Shown: positions 16,585 through 25,046, numbered from the stretch's first letter. The stretch is 64,000 nt of DNA from CAVTOA01 sp963736285 (GCA_963736285.1 CAVTOA010000003.1:1364001-1428000), one strand, 5' to 3'. Numbers and translations are program-made. Notes: generated by a model not told the origin, from the letters alone.

Positions 16585-18138
16585 CTAGTTAGCGAGGTTG
16601 GGTTCGCCTCCCGCGGGGTGCAGCGGAAGCGAAAGGCTCCATTCCGTGTCGCCCGGACGGCTGCGGCAGGTCAGGTCGCCGCCGTGGGCGGTCGCGATGG
16701 CGTGCGCTATCGCGAGACCCAGGCCGCTTCCGCTTGATGACGCATGCGGTCCGTGGGTGAATCGGTCAAATAGATGGGGTTGTAGCTCGGCCGGCACCCC
16801 TGAACCATTGTCGTGGATCACTAGCAATGCCCGGTCCTGCGCGGTATAAATTTTTACCGTCACCTCGGTGCCTGACGGAGTGTGTAACCGCTCGTTTGCC
16901 AGAAGATTCACCACGACCTGATGCAGGCGCTGCTCGTCACCCGGAACTACCACGGGCTCCTCTGGCATATCGAGCACCCATGCATGATCCGGGGCGGCGG
17001 TGCGGGCGTCTGCTACAGCGTTGAGCACCAGCAGGGTCAGATCCACATTCACCTGATCGAGAGGGCGTCCCGCGTCCAGGCGAGCAAGCAACAAAAGGTC
17101 GTCTACGAGAAGCCCCATGCGCGTGGCCTCAGAATCTATGCGCTCGAGAGAATGCCGAACCTCTCGGTCCACAAGCGACGGTGAACGCAGCGCCAGCTCA
17201 GCGTGGGCCCTCATGTTCGCCACTGGGGTGCGGAGCTCATGGCTGGCGTCGGCGGCAAACTGCCGCAAACGTTCCTGGCTCCGATGCTGCCGCATCAGTG
17301 CGTTCCGAATGTGCTCGAGCATCCGGTTGAGTGCGGCGCCAACACGGCCTACCTCGGTGCGAGGATCCACCTCGAAAACGGGCCTAGAACTGAAGAGTGG
17401 GCTACCGTCATGCGGCGCCGCTGCCGGGGTTTTCTCGTCGGTGACTGGAGACCTCGCAATCGCCGTTGCCGCACGCGCCACGTTGCGCAGGGGGCGGAGC
17501 GTGATCTGGATCCATATCGCGCCGACAATCCCGGTTATTGTCACCGCGATGACAAAAACCAGCACTTCGGCGGCCACGATCTTGGCCACCGTGCGCTCTA
17601 CGTGTTGCAGCGGGAGACCGGTAACGAGGATGTCGCCGTTGTGGCCCGCGCCAGCCCGGAGGCGGTAGGCGCCCAGTTTCGAGAGCCTCAGCCCGTGTAC
17701 GGATCCATCGTGAGGTAGGGCCACGATTCGTTGGCGATCCTCCGGGGTGAGGGTGAGCGGATTGAGCGCGTCCGAGTCGGTGTCCTGGAGGCCATCGTCT
17801 CGATCGTCGTCCACGACGGCAGCCTGCACGATTCGCCCCGCCACCACGCGCGCGCCGAAGGTGCCCACGGCCTGCGCTCGACTATCGCCGTCAGGGTCCT
17901 GACCCGAATCGCTCCGGTGCTCAAGACTTGCCGGGAATCGATCGCCAGCGGCGACCAATTGTCGATCCACATCGGACGCGAGAAAGCGTTGCGCCGCAAA
18001 GGCGATCGCCGAGCCGACGACGGCGTAGCTCACGACGAGGAGAATGACGATACCTACCACTAGCCGCACGCGAAGCGTGCGCGGTGGCATGCTGCGGATT
18101 CTCGCCAATATCCCTTTGCCGGGAGAGGACACGTTCAC
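16585..18138 (-). CDS. two-component sensor histidine kinase
   Basis: A 517-residue membrane kinase. Helices at about 26-49 and 190-212 flank an extracytoplasmic sensor of about 140 residues rich in Asp (DDDRDDGLQDTDSD), which could bind cations. A HAMP-like linker leads to the dimerisation helix with the phospho-acceptor His300 in DASHELRTP. The ATP-binding domain has the N box NLLANERLHTP, the G1 box DNGSGVP and the G2 box GSGLGLAI. The ATG overlaps the regulator stop (ATGA), so the pair is co-translated. It most resembles the TcrY/TrcS/PhoR-type kinases of mycobacteria. The signal is unknown; the divergent flavin operon suggests redox or metal sensing. Confidence 0.92.
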   Translation of the reverse strand: MNVSSPGKGILARIRSMPPRTLRVRLVVGIVILLVVSYAVVGSAIAFAAQRFLASDVDRQLVAAGDRFPASLEHRSDSGQDPDGDSRAQAVGTFGARVVAGRIVQAAVVDDDRDDGLQDTDSDALNPLTLTPEDRQRIVALPHDGSVHGLRLSKLGAYRLRAGAGHNGDILVTGLPLQHVERTVAKIVAAEVLVFVIAVTITGIVGAIWIQITLRPLRNVARAATAIARSPVTDEKTPAAAPHDGSPLFSSRPVFEVDPRTEVGRVGAALNRMLEHIRNALMRQHRSQERLRQFAADASHELRTPVANMRAHAELALRSPSLVDREVRHSLERIDSEATRMGLLVDDLLLLARLDAGRPLDQVNVDLTLLVLNAVADARTAAPDHAWVLDMPEEPVVVPGDEQRLHQVVVNLLANERLHTPSGTEVTVKIYTAQDRALLVIHDNGSGVPAELQPHLFDRFTHGPHASSSGSGLGLAIAHAIATAHGGDLTCRSRPGDTEWSLSLPLHPAGGEPNLAN

Positions 18139-18845
18139 CTGCCGTCCTTGAGGATGTAGCCCGCGCCGCGGACGGTGTGGATCAGCGGTTGTGAGCCACC
18201 CAGCTTTTTACGCAGATAGCTGACGTATAGCTCCACGATGTGGGCCCGACCGCCGAAGTCGTAGGACCACACCCGGTCCAGAATTTGGGTTTTGCTCAGC
18301 ACGCGGCGCGGATTTCGCAGAAAGTACCGCAGTAATTCGAACTCGGTCGGCGACAAGTCGATGAGCTTTCCGTCCCTCCGAACCTCGCGCGCCTCTTCCT
18401 CCATGACGAGATCCCCGAAGGAGAGCGTCTCTACCTCGCGAGTTGGCCGAGTCATTCCCGCGCGGCGAAGTAGCCCGCGTAGCCGAGCCAGGACTTCCTC
18501 CAGGCTGAACGGCTTGGTGACGTAGTCGTCACCTCCGGCGGTGATCCCCGCCACTCGATCCTCGACAGCATCTCGAGCTGTCAGGAATAGCACGCACACA
18601 CCCGGCGACTGCCCGCGCAACAGGTGCAGTACGTCGAAGCCGCTCATATCGGGAAGCATGATGTCGAGCACGACGGCATGGGGCCTAAATTCTGCCCCCG
18701 CTGCGATAGCGCCGCGACCAGTAGCCGCCGATCGCACCTCCCACCCTTCGCGCTGCAGCACGGCGGAGAGTACCTCAGCGAGATCGGGCTCGTCGTCGAC
18801 GACCAGGACTCGTACTCGTTCGTCTTCGGCTGGGTGACCTATCAT
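18135..18845 (-). CDS. OmpR/PhoP-family response regulator
   Basis: A 236-residue regulator. The receiver domain has acidic residues in VVDDEPD, phospho-acceptor Asp61 (VVLDIMLPD) and Lys111 (VTKPF). The C-terminal winged helix (about 140-233) has LSPTEFELLRYFLRNPRRVL and the recognition helix region HIVELYVSYLRKKLG, ending TVRGAGYIL. First gene of the kinase operon, divergent from the flavin operon. An 11-bp-spaced direct repeat in the shared intergenic region is a likely binding site. Confidence 0.94.
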   Translation of the reverse strand: MIGHPAEDERVRVLVVDDEPDLAEVLSAVLQREGWEVRSAATGRGAIAAGAEFRPHAVVLDIMLPDMSGFDVLHLLRGQSPGVCVLFLTARDAVEDRVAGITAGGDDYVTKPFSLEEVLARLRGLLRRAGMTRPTREVETLSFGDLVMEEEAREVRRDGKLIDLSPTEFELLRYFLRNPRRVLSKTQILDRVWSYDFGGRAHIVELYVSYLRKKLGGSQPLIHTVRGAGYILKDGR

Positions 18846-19029
18846 GATTTTTCAAGCATGCACCAGTCTTTTCTGGGCCGGGCACATACTCCCTCTGAAT
18901 TTCCTCAGGACTTCGCTTGCCGGGTCTGAAGTCCGGGGCGCACCACGGCGGCACTGCCAGCGAAAACCCCTGTCTGTAACGGCGTCTCTTATTCCTTGCG
19001 GCATCTGCCGGCGCACGTGAGCCGGCCGC

Positions 19030-19067
19030 TCATAGCTTGGTCATAGGTTCGAATGCCACCCTCGAAC
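19030..19067. promoter_or_regulatory. candidate response-regulator operator in the divergent intergenic region
   Basis: TCATAGC (19030) and TCATAGG (19041) are 7-mers spaced exactly 11 bp start to start, the geometry of OmpR/PhoB-family sites and close to the mycobacterial PhoP repeat TCACAGC-N4-TCACAGC. It is followed by the inverted repeat GTTCGA / TCGAAC (19047-19052 and 19062-19067). The site lies 55 bp before the oxidoreductase start and about 185 bp before the regulator start. The rest of 18846-19101 shows no gene. Confidence 0.55.
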
Positions 19068-19101
19068 GGGATCGGAACCACACGTCTCGCTGGAGGTCAA
19101 G

Positions 19102-20463
19102 ATGACGGCTATGCCGGTTCGGTTTGGCACCCGCACAGCGGCGAGTTCCGGCTTACACATCCGTCCTATGTGGATATTCGCTGTGCTCTATACCGGAGCC
19201 CTGGGCGTCATTCTTCTCTGGTGGGCTAACACTGCCGCTGTCGTTGGCATTGACGGTTGGCTGACGAACGCGGGTCGTCTCCTGGGGCTGCTCGCCGGCT
19301 ACGCGGTGGCGATGCTGCTCGTGTTGATGGCCAGGATTCCGCTCCTGGATCGCTCCGTCGGTACAGACCGGCTCGCGCGCTGGCATGCCATGGGAGGGCG
19401 TTACGTTCTCGGGCTGGCGGTGACCCACGTCTTGACCGTGATCTGGGGCAGTGCGCTCGCCTCGCAAACCGGCCTCGTGGCTCAGGGGTGGGACATGATC
19501 CTGCACTACCCCGAGATGATCTCGGCCACCGTGGGCCTGCTCCTTTTTGTGGCTGTCGGGATCGCCTCGGCCCGGCTCGCCCGAAGACGCATGAGTTACG
19601 AAGCCTGGCATCTGATCCATCTCTCAACCTACGTCGCGATCTTTCTCACCTTCAGCCATCAGCTGGCCAACGGCGCCGAGTTCGCCGGCTCGCCCACGGC
19701 CCGCGCCGCCTGGTACAGCCTGTATCTGGGTGCGGCGGGACTCATGGCCTGGTACCGCTTTCTTGTCCCCTTACGACGCGCCCTGCGGAATCGACTGCGG
19801 GTGGCATCCGTCGTGACTGAAGCGCCCGGTGTCATCTCCGTATACATCACCGGGCGACGCTTGGGTGAGCTGCGGATCGAGCCCGGGCAGTTTTTCCGCT
19901 GGCGATTCCTGACCGGCAGACACTGGTGGGCGGCAAACCCGTACTCACTGTCGGCGCCGGCCGCGCACGATGTGCTTCGGATCACGGTCAAGGGGGTGGG
20001 GAACCACAGCGCCAGGCTGGCTACTATCCCGGTGGGAACTCGCGTCGTCGCCGAAGGCCCCTACGGCGGCCTGACTCCCGCAAGGGCGCGCGGGAACCGC
20101 ATCCTTTTGATCGCGGGGGGTGTGGGCATCACTCCACTGCGGACCTTGTTCGAAACGCTCCCGGCTCGCGGCGGCGATCTCACGCTGCTGTATCTCACCC
20201 GTCGGTCGCAGGATCTCCTTTTCCGCAACGAGCTGGAGCGGATCGCGCATCAGCGGCACGCATCCTTGCACTACCGGACCGATGACACGCTCGGCGCTCC
20301 ACGGCCACTGACCGCGGGCGAGCTCCAGCGACTTGTCCCCAACCTGCATGGCTACGACGTCTTCGTGTGCGGTCCGCCCCCGATGATGCGGGCGACCACC
20401 GTCGCTCTGCGCGCTGGCGGGGTGCCGCGCCGTCGTATCCACAAGGAGGCCTTCGAACTATGA
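19102..20463 (+). CDS. ferric-reductase-like membrane flavoprotein oxidoreductase
   Basis: A 453-residue protein with about six membrane helices (first 215 residues) of the ferric reductase-like type. Several helix His residues are in place to hold haem (RLARWHAMGG, LAVTHVLT, AWHLIHLSTY, FSHQLA). A ferredoxin-NADP reductase module follows: FAD domain with RWRFLTG and NPYSLSA, and NAD(P)-binding domain with LLIAGGVGITPLRTL and the terminal FVCGPPPMM. It should carry electrons from cytosolic NAD(P)H across the membrane. GGAGG precedes the ATG. First gene of a tight operon with an FMN-binding protein and ApbE, so the outer acceptor is probably that protein. Confidence 0.9.
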   Translation: MTAMPVRFGTRTAASSGLHIRPMWIFAVLYTGALGVILLWWANTAAVVGIDGWLTNAGRLLGLLAGYAVAMLLVLMARIPLLDRSVGTDRLARWHAMGGRYVLGLAVTHVLTVIWGSALASQTGLVAQGWDMILHYPEMISATVGLLLFVAVGIASARLARRRMSYEAWHLIHLSTYVAIFLTFSHQLANGAEFAGSPTARAAWYSLYLGAAGLMAWYRFLVPLRRALRNRLRVASVVTEAPGVISVYITGRRLGELRIEPGQFFRWRFLTGRHWWAANPYSLSAPAAHDVLRITVKGVGNHSARLATIPVGTRVVAEGPYGGLTPARARGNRILLIAGGVGITPLRTLFETLPARGGDLTLLYLTRRSQDLLFRNELERIAHQRHASLHYRTDDTLGAPRPLTAGELQRLVPNLHGYDVFVCGPPPMMRATTVALRAGGVPRRRIHKEAFEL

Positions 20464-20903
20464 GCACCCGTAGGGCAGTTCTGCTTCGCTTCGCGCTCGC
20501 CGTCGTCGGCACGACCGCTGCGCTCGCCGGGCTTCTCGGGCTGAAGCCGCACCGCGAGCCCGGCACCTCGGCTCTGCCGCCGCCGGTGACCCGAGCCACG
20601 GCGCCCCAGTCAACGTCCACAAGCGACACTCCACGAACCGTCACCGGCAAGGTTGTCCATACCCCCTATGGTCCTGTGCAGGTCAGCCTCGTGGTCAAGG
20701 GCTCGACGATCACTAAGGCCACGGTGCTGAAGAGCCCCGACGGGGCCGACCGAAGCAAGCGGATCGCCGCCCGCGCCGTTCCGGTGTTGGAGCGGGAGAC
20801 CCTGGACGCGCAGAGCGCCACGATTCACGCGGTCTCCGGCGCCTCATATACCAGCGAGGGCTACATGAGCTCACTCCAAAGTGCACTGGATCGGGTTCTG
20901 TGA
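20460..20903 (+). CDS. exported FMN-binding domain protein (covalent flavin)
   Basis: A 147-residue protein overlapping its neighbours by four bases on each side (ATGA both times). The N-terminus MSTRRAVLLRFALAVVG resembles a twin-arginine signal or anchor, followed by a Ser/Thr/Pro linker (about 35-58). The FMN-binding domain (about 60-147) ends in SGASYTSEGY, which matches the flavinylation motif in which ApbE attaches FMN to the Thr. It is a single-domain version that would act as an electron shuttle on the outer face. Confidence 0.9.
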   Translation: MSTRRAVLLRFALAVVGTTAALAGLLGLKPHREPGTSALPPPVTRATAPQSTSTSDTPRTVTGKVVHTPYGPVQVSLVVKGSTITKATVLKSPDGADRSKRIAARAVPVLERETLDAQSATIHAVSGASYTSEGYMSSLQSALDRVL

Positions 20904-21655
20904 CCGATGCGGTGGTGCGCGACACCATGCCTGTCATGGGCACGGTGTTCTCGTTCGCACTCTGTGACCCGGGGGGTCGATGGCCAGCCGCACGGCAGCG
21001 GTACGTCTCCTGGCTTAGGCGCGTCGACGCAATGTTTTCGACCTTCAGACCCAACAGCTACATCTGCCGCATGGCCCACCACGAAGTGGATCTTGCCGAT
21101 GCGCCCCACGAGCTGCGCGAGGTGCATGACCTGTGTCGAGGCATAGAACAGGACACACTCGGATACTTTGCCCCCTATCGACACGGACACTTCGACCCCA
21201 CCGGCGTGGTGAAGGGTTGGGCGGTCGAGCGGGTTTCCCGCATGCTCACGGCGGACGGGTTTGCCCGCCACCTCGTCAACGGTGCTGGAGATATTCAGCT
21301 CGCGTGTGGACCTAACCCCGGCGAGATTTGGCGAGTCGGCGTGGCCCATCCGTTGCGCCCCACCGCCCTCGTGGCCGTGGTCAGCGGAGAAAATATGGCC
21401 ATCGCCACCTCGGGAAACGCTGAGCAGGGGGCTCACATCATCGACCCTCACACGGAGGCACCCGCGAACAGCCTGGCGTCCGTGACGTTGACGGGGCCCA
21501 GCGTTTCGCTGCTCGACGGCTACGCGACAGCCGCCTTCGCCATGGGGCGGCACGCTCTACATTGGATCAAGGAAAGACCCGACCTTGAAGCGTGCCTCGT
21601 CGCACACGACGGAGTAGCCATGTACACAGCGGGATTTCCCGGCACCGGCGAATAG
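20900..21655 (+). CDS. apbE: FAD:protein FMN transferase ApbE
   Basis: A 251-residue ApbE that transfers FMN from FAD to the Thr of target proteins. Motifs: MGTVFSF near the N-terminus, DPTGVVKGWAVE with the conserved Lys-Gly, NGAGDI, and IATSGNAEQGAHIIDPHT with the metal-binding Asp. There is no signal peptide or lipobox, so it should act in the cytosol, which fits a Tat-exported substrate. It overlaps the FMN-protein gene by four bases and is its obvious modifying enzyme. Confidence 0.92.
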   Translation: MTDAVVRDTMPVMGTVFSFALCDPGGRWPAARQRYVSWLRRVDAMFSTFRPNSYICRMAHHEVDLADAPHELREVHDLCRGIEQDTLGYFAPYRHGHFDPTGVVKGWAVERVSRMLTADGFARHLVNGAGDIQLACGPNPGEIWRVGVAHPLRPTALVAVVSGENMAIATSGNAEQGAHIIDPHTEAPANSLASVTLTGPSVSLLDGYATAAFAMGRHALHWIKERPDLEACLVAHDGVAMYTAGFPGTGE

Positions 21656-22165
21656 AAGTTGAATCGCGGACCACCACACGGCTCTGCGGTAATCTATCGC
21701 TGGTCGCTTCCAGCCGTGCCCGAGCGAGCGTCTTGTTGTGCCTAGTCGATTCGTCGAAGTTCTGGACGTTGACCTCGAGTTCGTCGTTGTTGATTTGCGT
21801 AGGCGCATCGCAAGAGTTGCCGATCGCGTTGGCCGCGATCCCTGGGAATCCCGTGACGTCGATCGTCACTACCGGATTCGTTGTGTTGCTTGGCGGTGGA
21901 GTGCTGAACCTTGATAGCGATTAACGACTCGGCGCTCAGCACTTTGCAGAAGTCGATCCCTTTTGTGTGTCGTGCGCGGCCCGGCATCGGTCGATTGACG
22001 GACGACCATCGTCCATCGACCGATGCCACCGGTGATCGTCGCCTTTGGCTCATCACGTTCGGAGAGCGTGCGGGCTGCTCCGATGTGGACATGTCGCGGC
22101 TGCCCGATGGGCGGCGGCGAGCAATCGCGGCAAGCACACAGTGCTCAATGCTTGGGTCAATGTCG
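21656..22165. other. stretch without a confident gene
   Basis: Open frames exist on both strands, e.g. a minus-strand frame to 21567 with VTIDVTGFPGIAANAIGNSC and an overlapping plus-strand frame 21911-22249. None has a good start signal and I recognise no domain. Part may be a decayed gene, as in the MDR remnant further right. Confidence 0.35.
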
Positions 22166-22465
22166 TTATGCCAAAGAATGCAGCTTGTGGAGACCGGCTT
22201 GCAGGTCATTGAGGTTCATCGCCGGCGAAATGTCTATCTTCGCGTGTAGTTCCCGAAAGAGAGGTTCTGTGATCGTGGGAATCAGTGAAGAGTCCTGGAG
22301 ATCAAAAAAGATTATCGCGGCTCGCAGCCCGTCTTGCGGCAGGAAATAAGCGGCCTCCGGCTTCAGCTGTCCCATAACCGACTCGAGAGTTTTTGGCAAT
22401 GTCCCATCCATGATTGTCTGACTACCCGTCTCGACCGGAATTCGGATTCTCATGCAAACGCGCAT
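22166..22465 (-). CDS. small conserved protein (DUF3303-like)
   Basis: A 99-residue protein: MRIRIPVETGSQTI, then TLESVMGQLKPEAAYFLP, AAIIFFDLQDSSLIPTI and EPLFRELHAKIDISPAM. This is the layout of a widespread small alpha/beta (ferredoxin-like) family found in soil bacteria and actinomycetes, in which the strand IFFDL is typical. An AAGGGGG site lies five bases before the ATG at 22465. No function is known. Confidence 0.6.
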   Translation of the reverse strand: MRVCMRIRIPVETGSQTIMDGTLPKTLESVMGQLKPEAAYFLPQDGLRAAIIFFDLQDSSLIPTITEPLFRELHAKIDISPAMNLNDLQAGLHKLHSLA

Positions 22466-22597
22466 CGCTACCCCCTTGGGTCAGATGACTACATCAGCCG
22501 TACCCAGCAGTCTTGCAAAACTCGCGGCAATTTCCGTTGACTCATTCGGTCTCTAGCATTTTGTTACCACTTTTACTAAGTGCCCAGATTTTCCTTT

Positions 22598-22930
22598 CTA
22601 AAAGCCTTCCTCTGAGCCAACAGAAAACGTCTCATCAACGACGGGTGTCGACACCCGCGCGGATTGGAGCACGCGTGTAGGCGGAATCTTTAACGCAAGC
22701 CGTGCGGGTGCGGGGCCACCGGTGAGGGTGATGTTGCTGCCCGCGGTGACGTCTCCTCGACCTACACTCGTTCCCCATCGACTTGCCTTGCGGCGTGGGC
22801 GGCATGGAGTGGTAGGGGTGCGGGTCTGAGCCGCAGATGCGGCTGCGTGCCACACGGACCAGCGCATCAGTCGGACTCTGAATAGTCGGGTCGAAAACGT
22901 CGATGACGCGGACGTGCCCGCCTCGTAGCG
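22598..22930 (-). pseudogene. remnant of a zinc-dependent MDR alcohol dehydrogenase
   Basis: Bases 22930-22790 encode the N-terminal start of a medium-chain dehydrogenase: MRYEA, a one-base shift, then GHVRVIDV, PTDALVRVARSRICGSDPHP with the catalytic-zinc Cys. From about 22770 the sequence jumps to the C-terminal region (GRGDVTAGSNITLTGGPAPA). Around 200 codons of the Rossmann core are missing and the frame changes, so the gene is dead. Confidence 0.6.
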
Positions 22931-22936
22931 CATGAG

Positions 22937-22980
22937 GAGTGCGGGGCGAGGAGTCGATTGCTCGACCTCGCCCCGCACTC
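22937..22980. terminator. 15-bp perfect hairpin behind the CsbD-like gene
   Basis: GAGTGCGGGGCGAGG (22937-22951) pairs with CCTCGCCCCGCACTC (22966-22980) across a 14-nt loop. It starts 9 bases after the CsbD-like stop on the minus strand. There is no T-run, common for actinobacterial terminators. Confidence 0.6.
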
Positions 22981-22989
22981 TTGTAAAAG

Positions 22990-23156
22990 TTAGTTCTTGA
23001 AGGCGTCTTTGATTTTTTCGCCCGCCTGCTTCAGGTCGGCTTTGACCTGGTCTTTCTTTCCTTCATCTTGCAGGTCTTCGTCGCCTTTGGCTTCGCCAAT
23101 TTTTTCTTTGGCTTTGCCGATTAGTTCTTCGGCTTTGTTGTTGCCTTTGTCTTCAT
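22990..23156 (-). pseudogene. CsbD-like stress protein, start region broken
   Basis: The frame reads EDKGNNKAEELIGKAKEKIG, then GDEDLQDEGKKDQVKADLKQ, AGEKIKDAFKN and stop, the full CsbD repeat-like fold of about 55 residues. No start codon exists in this frame before an upstream stop. The ATG at 23156 is one base out of frame; one additional base after ATG (as in ATGGAAGAC) would restore it. Either a one-base deletion, a base error, or slippage from the overlapping membrane-protein frame that ends at 23121. Confidence 0.65.
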
Positions 23157-23612
23157 TCTCTTAGTAGGTAACGCGACCACGCTGGCGAACGCCAGCAGGC
23201 CGATCAGTGGGGCAGTGATGAGGACGATGGCCGCGTACGTCCTGAATGAGTTGACGTCGTCGTGGTGACCGAGTAACAGCCAGATAGGATCCCGCAGCAC
23301 CGCCGCAGCGGGAAGGGCGAGTGCCGCGGCGATTACCGCGGTCCGGGTCGCGCGTCGGATCCGAGTGTCTGCCCGGCGGCTCGGTCTCGACTTGCGCGAA
23401 ATCGCAATATGTAGCACCGCGTTGCAGATTAGGCAAAACGCGAGGAATCCGCCGAAGGCCACCAGCAGGCTCACAGCGAAGAACAATGGAGCCTCTCCAC
23501 CTTCGCCGATTGCTTGCGGGGTCATCACGCCCGTGGCGGCGGCCGTGCTAAGCAGAACGGTGAACACCGCGATGTGCTCACGGACATATGCGATTGGCCG
23601 GTCGATTAGCAT
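23121..23612 (-). CDS. small membrane protein
   Basis: 163 residues with four hydrophobic segments (about 16-33, 44-70, 91-106, 125-147) and a basic tail (KRMKTKATTKPKN). It overlaps the upstream membrane-protein gene by 35 bp and the CsbD-like gene at its end. No family recognised. Part of a minus-strand operon divergent from a PadR regulator. Confidence 0.6.
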   Translation of the reverse strand: MLIDRPIAYVREHIAVFTVLLSTAAATGVMTPQAIGEGGEAPLFFAVSLLVAFGGFLAFCLICNAVLHIAISRKSRPSRRADTRIRRATRTAVIAAALALPAAAVLRDPIWLLLGHHDDVNSFRTYAAIVLITAPLIGLLAFASVVALPTKRMKTKATTKPKN

Positions 23613-24132
23613 TCGTAGCTCCCGGCAGCCTCTTTAGCGTGACTTGTTGCAACACAAGGGATGTCGCCGCCAGCAGGGCTAGTGGCACCAGGCTCGCGAT
23701 TAGCCACGGGGTCGCGCTATCCCACAGCGCGCGGTCGGCGCGCAACGCCACGGCTAGGGCATCGGTGAAAACCGTCATCGCGACCAGCACTGCGCTCACG
23801 AGCCCAGCGCGGGCTAGCTGGTTGACCCGGAACGTCGGCTGCCGTTGCTGTCTGCGCCACAGTGTGGCGCGTGTCAGCACCAGCACGGTCATGGCCGGCA
23901 CGAGGAATGCGGTAAACGACACAACCCCGTGGAACGGGTCGTCTTGCCACGGAGTGCTGTGCATGATGCCGCGCTGTTGCGTGGTCAGGTAGGCCCATGC
24001 GGTGAACGCGATCCCCGTGAACACGCTGGACCACAGCGCCCATACGGCGAGACGATAAGCCAGGTGGCCCGGCGGCACCTGCGTCAGATTCTCCACAACG
24101 ACTGCTGTCTCATTTTTCTCCACACGCCACAT
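23578..24132 (-). CDS. membrane protein of the PadR-linked operon
   Basis: 184 residues with four to five hydrophobic segments (about 26-48, 70-86, 107-127, 142-160). It resembles the downstream membrane protein in size and layout, so the two may form a heteromer. Its start is 74 bp from the PadR start, in the opposite direction, with repeats of GCGTACTA between them. Likely regulated by PadR; the substrate or role is unknown. Confidence 0.65.
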   Translation of the reverse strand: MWRVEKNETAVVVENLTQVPPGHLAYRLAVWALWSSVFTGIAFTAWAYLTTQQRGIMHSTPWQDDPFHGVVSFTAFLVPAMTVLVLTRATLWRRQQRQPTFRVNQLARAGLVSAVLVAMTVFTDALAVALRADRALWDSATPWLIASLVPLALLAATSLVLQQVTLKRLPGATNANRPANRICP

Positions 24133-24164
24133 AGTACATGCCGCGTACTACAGAGCGCGTACTA
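24133..24164. promoter_or_regulatory. candidate PadR operator
   Basis: AGTAC N7 GTACT (24133-24149) is an inverted repeat, and GCGTACTA occurs twice, 14 bp apart (24143 and 24157). It sits between the divergent membrane-protein and PadR genes, where autoregulating PadR proteins bind. TATTAT at 24163-24168 could be the PadR -10 box. Confidence 0.45.
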
Positions 24165-24205
24165 TTATGCTTTCGTGCGATCGGCATCGAGCCGCAAGGA
24201 GGATC

Positions 24206-24505
24206 ATGAGCATCAACGACGCTCAGACGCTGGTGCTGTGTGCCTTAGTTAATGGGCAACTGCACGGCTACGCCATCAACACCGCGATCGAGAAGCTCAC
24301 GGGTGAGCGACTCGGCGCCGGAAGCCTCTACGGCGCACTTGCCCGACTGGAGGCAAAAGGGCTGGTTGAATCGCTCGGTGAACAGGGAAGACAGCGACCG
24401 GTTCGGCTCACAGAACGCGGCCGTGACCTGCTGGAGCGGGAACTACGCTCCATGGCCAAGGTTGCCGAAGCGGGACTTCGGGGACTGGTGGTGAACCCGA
24501 CATGA
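24206..24505 (+). CDS. PadR-family transcriptional regulator
   Basis: 99 residues. Winged helix: LVLCALVNGQLHGYAINTAI, LGAGSLYGALARLEAKGLVE, then RPVRLTERGRDLLERELR. The ATG at 24206 has AAGGAGG at five bases and is preferred over the earlier in-frame ATG at 24167. It overlaps the next gene by four bases. A repressor is expected, acting on the divergent operon and itself. Confidence 0.88.
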   Translation: MSINDAQTLVLCALVNGQLHGYAINTAIEKLTGERLGAGSLYGALARLEAKGLVESLGEQGRQRPVRLTERGRDLLERELRSMAKVAEAGLRGLVVNPT

Positions 24506-25027
24506 GCACGATCACCTGGCTCGTCCGGCTCTACCCAGCGTCGCTCCGGGAGCGCTGGGGCGCCGGCCTGGAGGACGAAGTGAACGCGGGCGGCTGGCGT
24601 CGGCTTCCGAATCTGCTGCTCGGACTGCTGGATATGTGGGCGCATCCGGTGGTGTGGCCGACGAATTCGGCCGCACGGCGCCGCCGTCGTGCCGCTGTTC
24701 TGGCATTCGTGCTGGGCCTATGCGGCTGGTTGATCGGTCACGTGGCGGTAGAAGACGCAATGCTGCCCACGAGTCTGACCCACTCGTGGAGCCTGTACCT
24801 GAGTGATGGATTGGTACTCGCGGAACTAATTCTGGCGGTGCCTCGACCCCCGGTTATCGCCTGGTGACGTGTTTCGGCTCAGCGGGCAGGCCGCTCGCAA
24901 ACTTGCGGTGCCGTTTCTCCTTGGCGGCGTGGTGCTCGTGCTGGCCGTGCTGTGCGGCGGGACACTGCGCGATCTACATTCCTTCGCCGTGACTGAAGCG
25001 CCAGTACCGTCCAAAAATGGTGAGTAG
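24502..25027 (+). pseudogene. membrane protein partner of PadR, frameshifted
   Basis: The N-terminal part (WLVRLYPASLRERWGAGLED) is the motif found in many small membrane proteins encoded right after PadR genes. Two helices follow at about 66-85 and 98-115. At about 24838 the frame ends early (stop at 24867). A shift of one base continues as PRLSPGDVFRLSGQAARKLA and VPFLLGGVVLVLAVLC to a stop at 25027, giving the usual length of about 175 residues. Confidence 0.6.
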
Positions 25028-25046
25028 TTCGGCTTAAGTTAGTGGG

